From the NCBI GenBank assembly GCA_008711295.1, contig VUYV01000123.1, positions 206,014 to 270,013 of the forward strand: DNA of 64,000 nt, read 5' to 3'. Below, in pieces: positions 62,810 through 64,000 of this stretch. Below the pieces are notes generated by a model. That model worked only from the letters and a program-made list of their open reading frames with translations. It was not told where the DNA came from and searched no databases. Source of the stretch: Anarhynchus alexandrinus. Lineage: Eukaryota > Chordata > Aves > Charadriiformes > Charadriidae. Numbering within the stretch: position 1 is the first letter of the stretch; every line of letters begins with the position of its first letter. Made by a program: the position numbers and the translations under genes.

Positions 62810-63700
62810 GTGAGAAGCCATATGCAGTTGGCAGCTGCAGAAGATTTTAAATTTTTTTTAATCATGACTGCGGATGTACTTAGGACAGTGTGTCATTATT
62901 AAAAAAGAATGGAAACATGCAATTATCAGGAAAATACACTTATTTATAAATGTAGAAAGATCAAATATATTTAGTTGCTGCTGAAGATAATAGAGTAGCA
63001 CCTGAGGAAATTTTGCATTAATACAATAACTATATGTTTCAATCCAAAATCAAATCATTTTATCTGGTCTACATAGCTAAGACAGCCAACACCATGAGCA
63101 AAAGACATATTATACACATTAGCCAGATGCAGATAATACAATACAGAGATATTAAAAGGCTCAAGACCTCATACTTAACCAGTGCAAAGTCTGAAAATAG
63201 CACTGAGAAGAAATGGGACTAGATACTGGATTTCACTGTTATGTTGAAGACAGTGGGCACTTTGACATACTAGTCCCCTTGCAGTCCTCCCTTTCCACAT
63301 CACTTCAGCTGTTGGACACCTTGCTTCCTGATCCCTTCTGCTGGCTCTGTGCTCTCAGTCAGCACCTTCAGTTCTGTTACCCCTTTTTAAAATGTCCTAT
63401 CCTCCTTCGTGTGGCCATAAAGACTTGTGTAAATAAACACATTCATCTTTCCATCTCTCTCTCTACCTCTCATGGTTCGGTGTACCTAAGTTGTCACTTC
63501 TTAGATTGTGTCCAATTGAGCACATGCCAATGGCATGCAGCGGTGTTGGATCCTCAGCCTCTTCCCACGTTGTTCCCATACAAGCGAGGATGAGGCACCG
63601 TAACAGATTTAATGGGGCCTACTATCATAACGCTCATGTTTACAGTTTAGAAACATAACCCTCACAAAGTACAAGTGGGAGAGTGTGCACAACTTGTGTC
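62810..63700. other. Putative intron start, unique DNA
   Basis: If the 54-nt exon is real, this is the beginning of the next + strand intron. I see no further exon. The 126-codon frame 63213-63593 has no splice context or motif. Sequence is AT-rich, then CT-rich at 63270-63470. Confidence 0.4.
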
Positions 63701-64000
63701 CTGGAGCAGTACTTAACAACCCCATGCAGCACTACAGACTGGGGGCGGAGTGGCTCGAAAGCTGCCTGGCAGAAAAGGACCTGGGGGTGTTGGTGGACAG
63801 CCGGCTGAGTATGAGCCAGCAGTGTGCCCAGGCGGCCAAGAAGGCCAACACCATCCTGGCCTGCATCAGGAATAGTGTGGTGAGCCGGACTAGGGAAGTA
63901 ATCATCCCTCTGTACTCGGCACTGGTGAGGCCTCACCTCGAGTACTGTGTTCAGTTTTGGGCACCTCACTACAAGAAGGACATTGAGGTGTTGGAGCGTG
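63701..64000 (+). mobile_element. CR1 LINE, sense orientation, cut by window end
   Basis: From about 63701 the sequence follows the CR1 replicase downstream of the catalytic FADD motif, and the copy runs off the right edge of the window. Its left boundary is approximate, because the first 15 bases (TCCTGGAGCAGTACT) match CR1 poorly. It is the only CR1 in the window on the + strand. It belongs to the same subfamily as the copy at 31.8 kb, sharing '[16 protein letters not shown]'-type sequence. Confidence 0.93.
63715..64000 (+). pseudogene. CR1 ORF2 fragment, frame intact to window edge
   Basis: A continuous frame of 95 codons starts in '[15 protein letters not shown]' and passes '[20 protein letters not shown]', '[16 protein letters not shown]' and '[20 protein letters not shown]' without a stop or frameshift. 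This is the connection and thumb region of the LINE reverse transcriptase. The intact frame and high CpG content (GCGGAG, CGGCTG, GCGGCC) point to a relatively recent insertion. Being 5'-truncated it lacks endonuclease and catalytic palm, so it cannot move by itself. Its antisense frame at 63640-63969 is not a gene. Confidence 0.88.

Noticed and set aside
63213..63593. 126-codon + strand frame
   Set aside because: CT-rich composition suppresses stops; no motif or splice sites.
1..64000. tRNA, rRNA, snRNA, known microRNA, CRISPR or mitochondrial insert
   Set aside because: Scanning by eye for tRNA B-box/T-loop (GGTTCGAAT-type), well-known microRNA seeds with hairpins and regularly spaced direct repeats gave nothing convincing. 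This was not an exhaustive covariance search.

Overview
The window reads as vertebrate nuclear DNA, almost certainly avian, and mostly intronic or intergenic. The evidence for a bird is five CR1 retroposon copies, three of them with the antisense form of the ATTCTATG-type CR1 3' tail, and a solo LTR that starts TGTCCTGGTTT and ends CATAACA, a form common in bird ERVL-like elements. Base composition is AT-rich and CpG-poor. There are no bacterial-style operons, ribosome-binding sites or densely packed reading frames. Nearly all open frames of 60 to 160 codons look like chance. The 329-codon frame at 58.4-59.3 kb is a simple-repeat artefact, and the 194-codon frame at 49.9-50.5 kb is the antisense of a CR1 reverse-transcriptase remnant.

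Layout. 0-4.8 kb is unique DNA with an enhancer-like octamer/homeodomain cluster near 0.53 kb and a small GC-rich patch at 3.2-3.4 kb. A complete solo LTR lies at 4.81-5.46 kb between 5-bp target duplications. 5.5-13.5 kb is single-copy DNA with a short tandem repeat. A degraded CR1 lies at 13.48-13.91 kb. 14-31.8 kb is gene-poor, with one CR1 tail fragment (21.80 kb), an isolated CpG-rich patch (27.87-28.06 kb) and several stretches that look like conserved non-coding elements. CR1 copies follow at 31.80-32.37 kb and 49.49-50.60 kb, with relics of ancient palindromic repeats between and around them. A roughly 0.9-kb all-pyrimidine satellite with two higher-order arrays lies at 58.39-59.29 kb. 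The window ends inside a fifth, sense-oriented CR1 (63.7-64.0 kb).

Candidate genes. The best protein-coding signal is a 54-nt exon at 62756-62809 on the + strand. It has a strong polypyrimidine/CAG acceptor, a CAG|GTGAGA donor, symmetric phase 0, and only one open frame. A second candidate, also on the + strand, is a 129-nt symmetric exon at 52929-53057. If both are real, the right-hand part of the window would be introns of a + strand gene; I could not name it. Splice-like site pairs arise by chance in any region this size, so both need RNA or conservation support. I found no tRNA, rRNA, known microRNA or CRISPR array, and no convincing novel molecular system. The most unusual structure is the pyrimidine satellite, whose two arrays are approximate mirror images of each other in T-run order.
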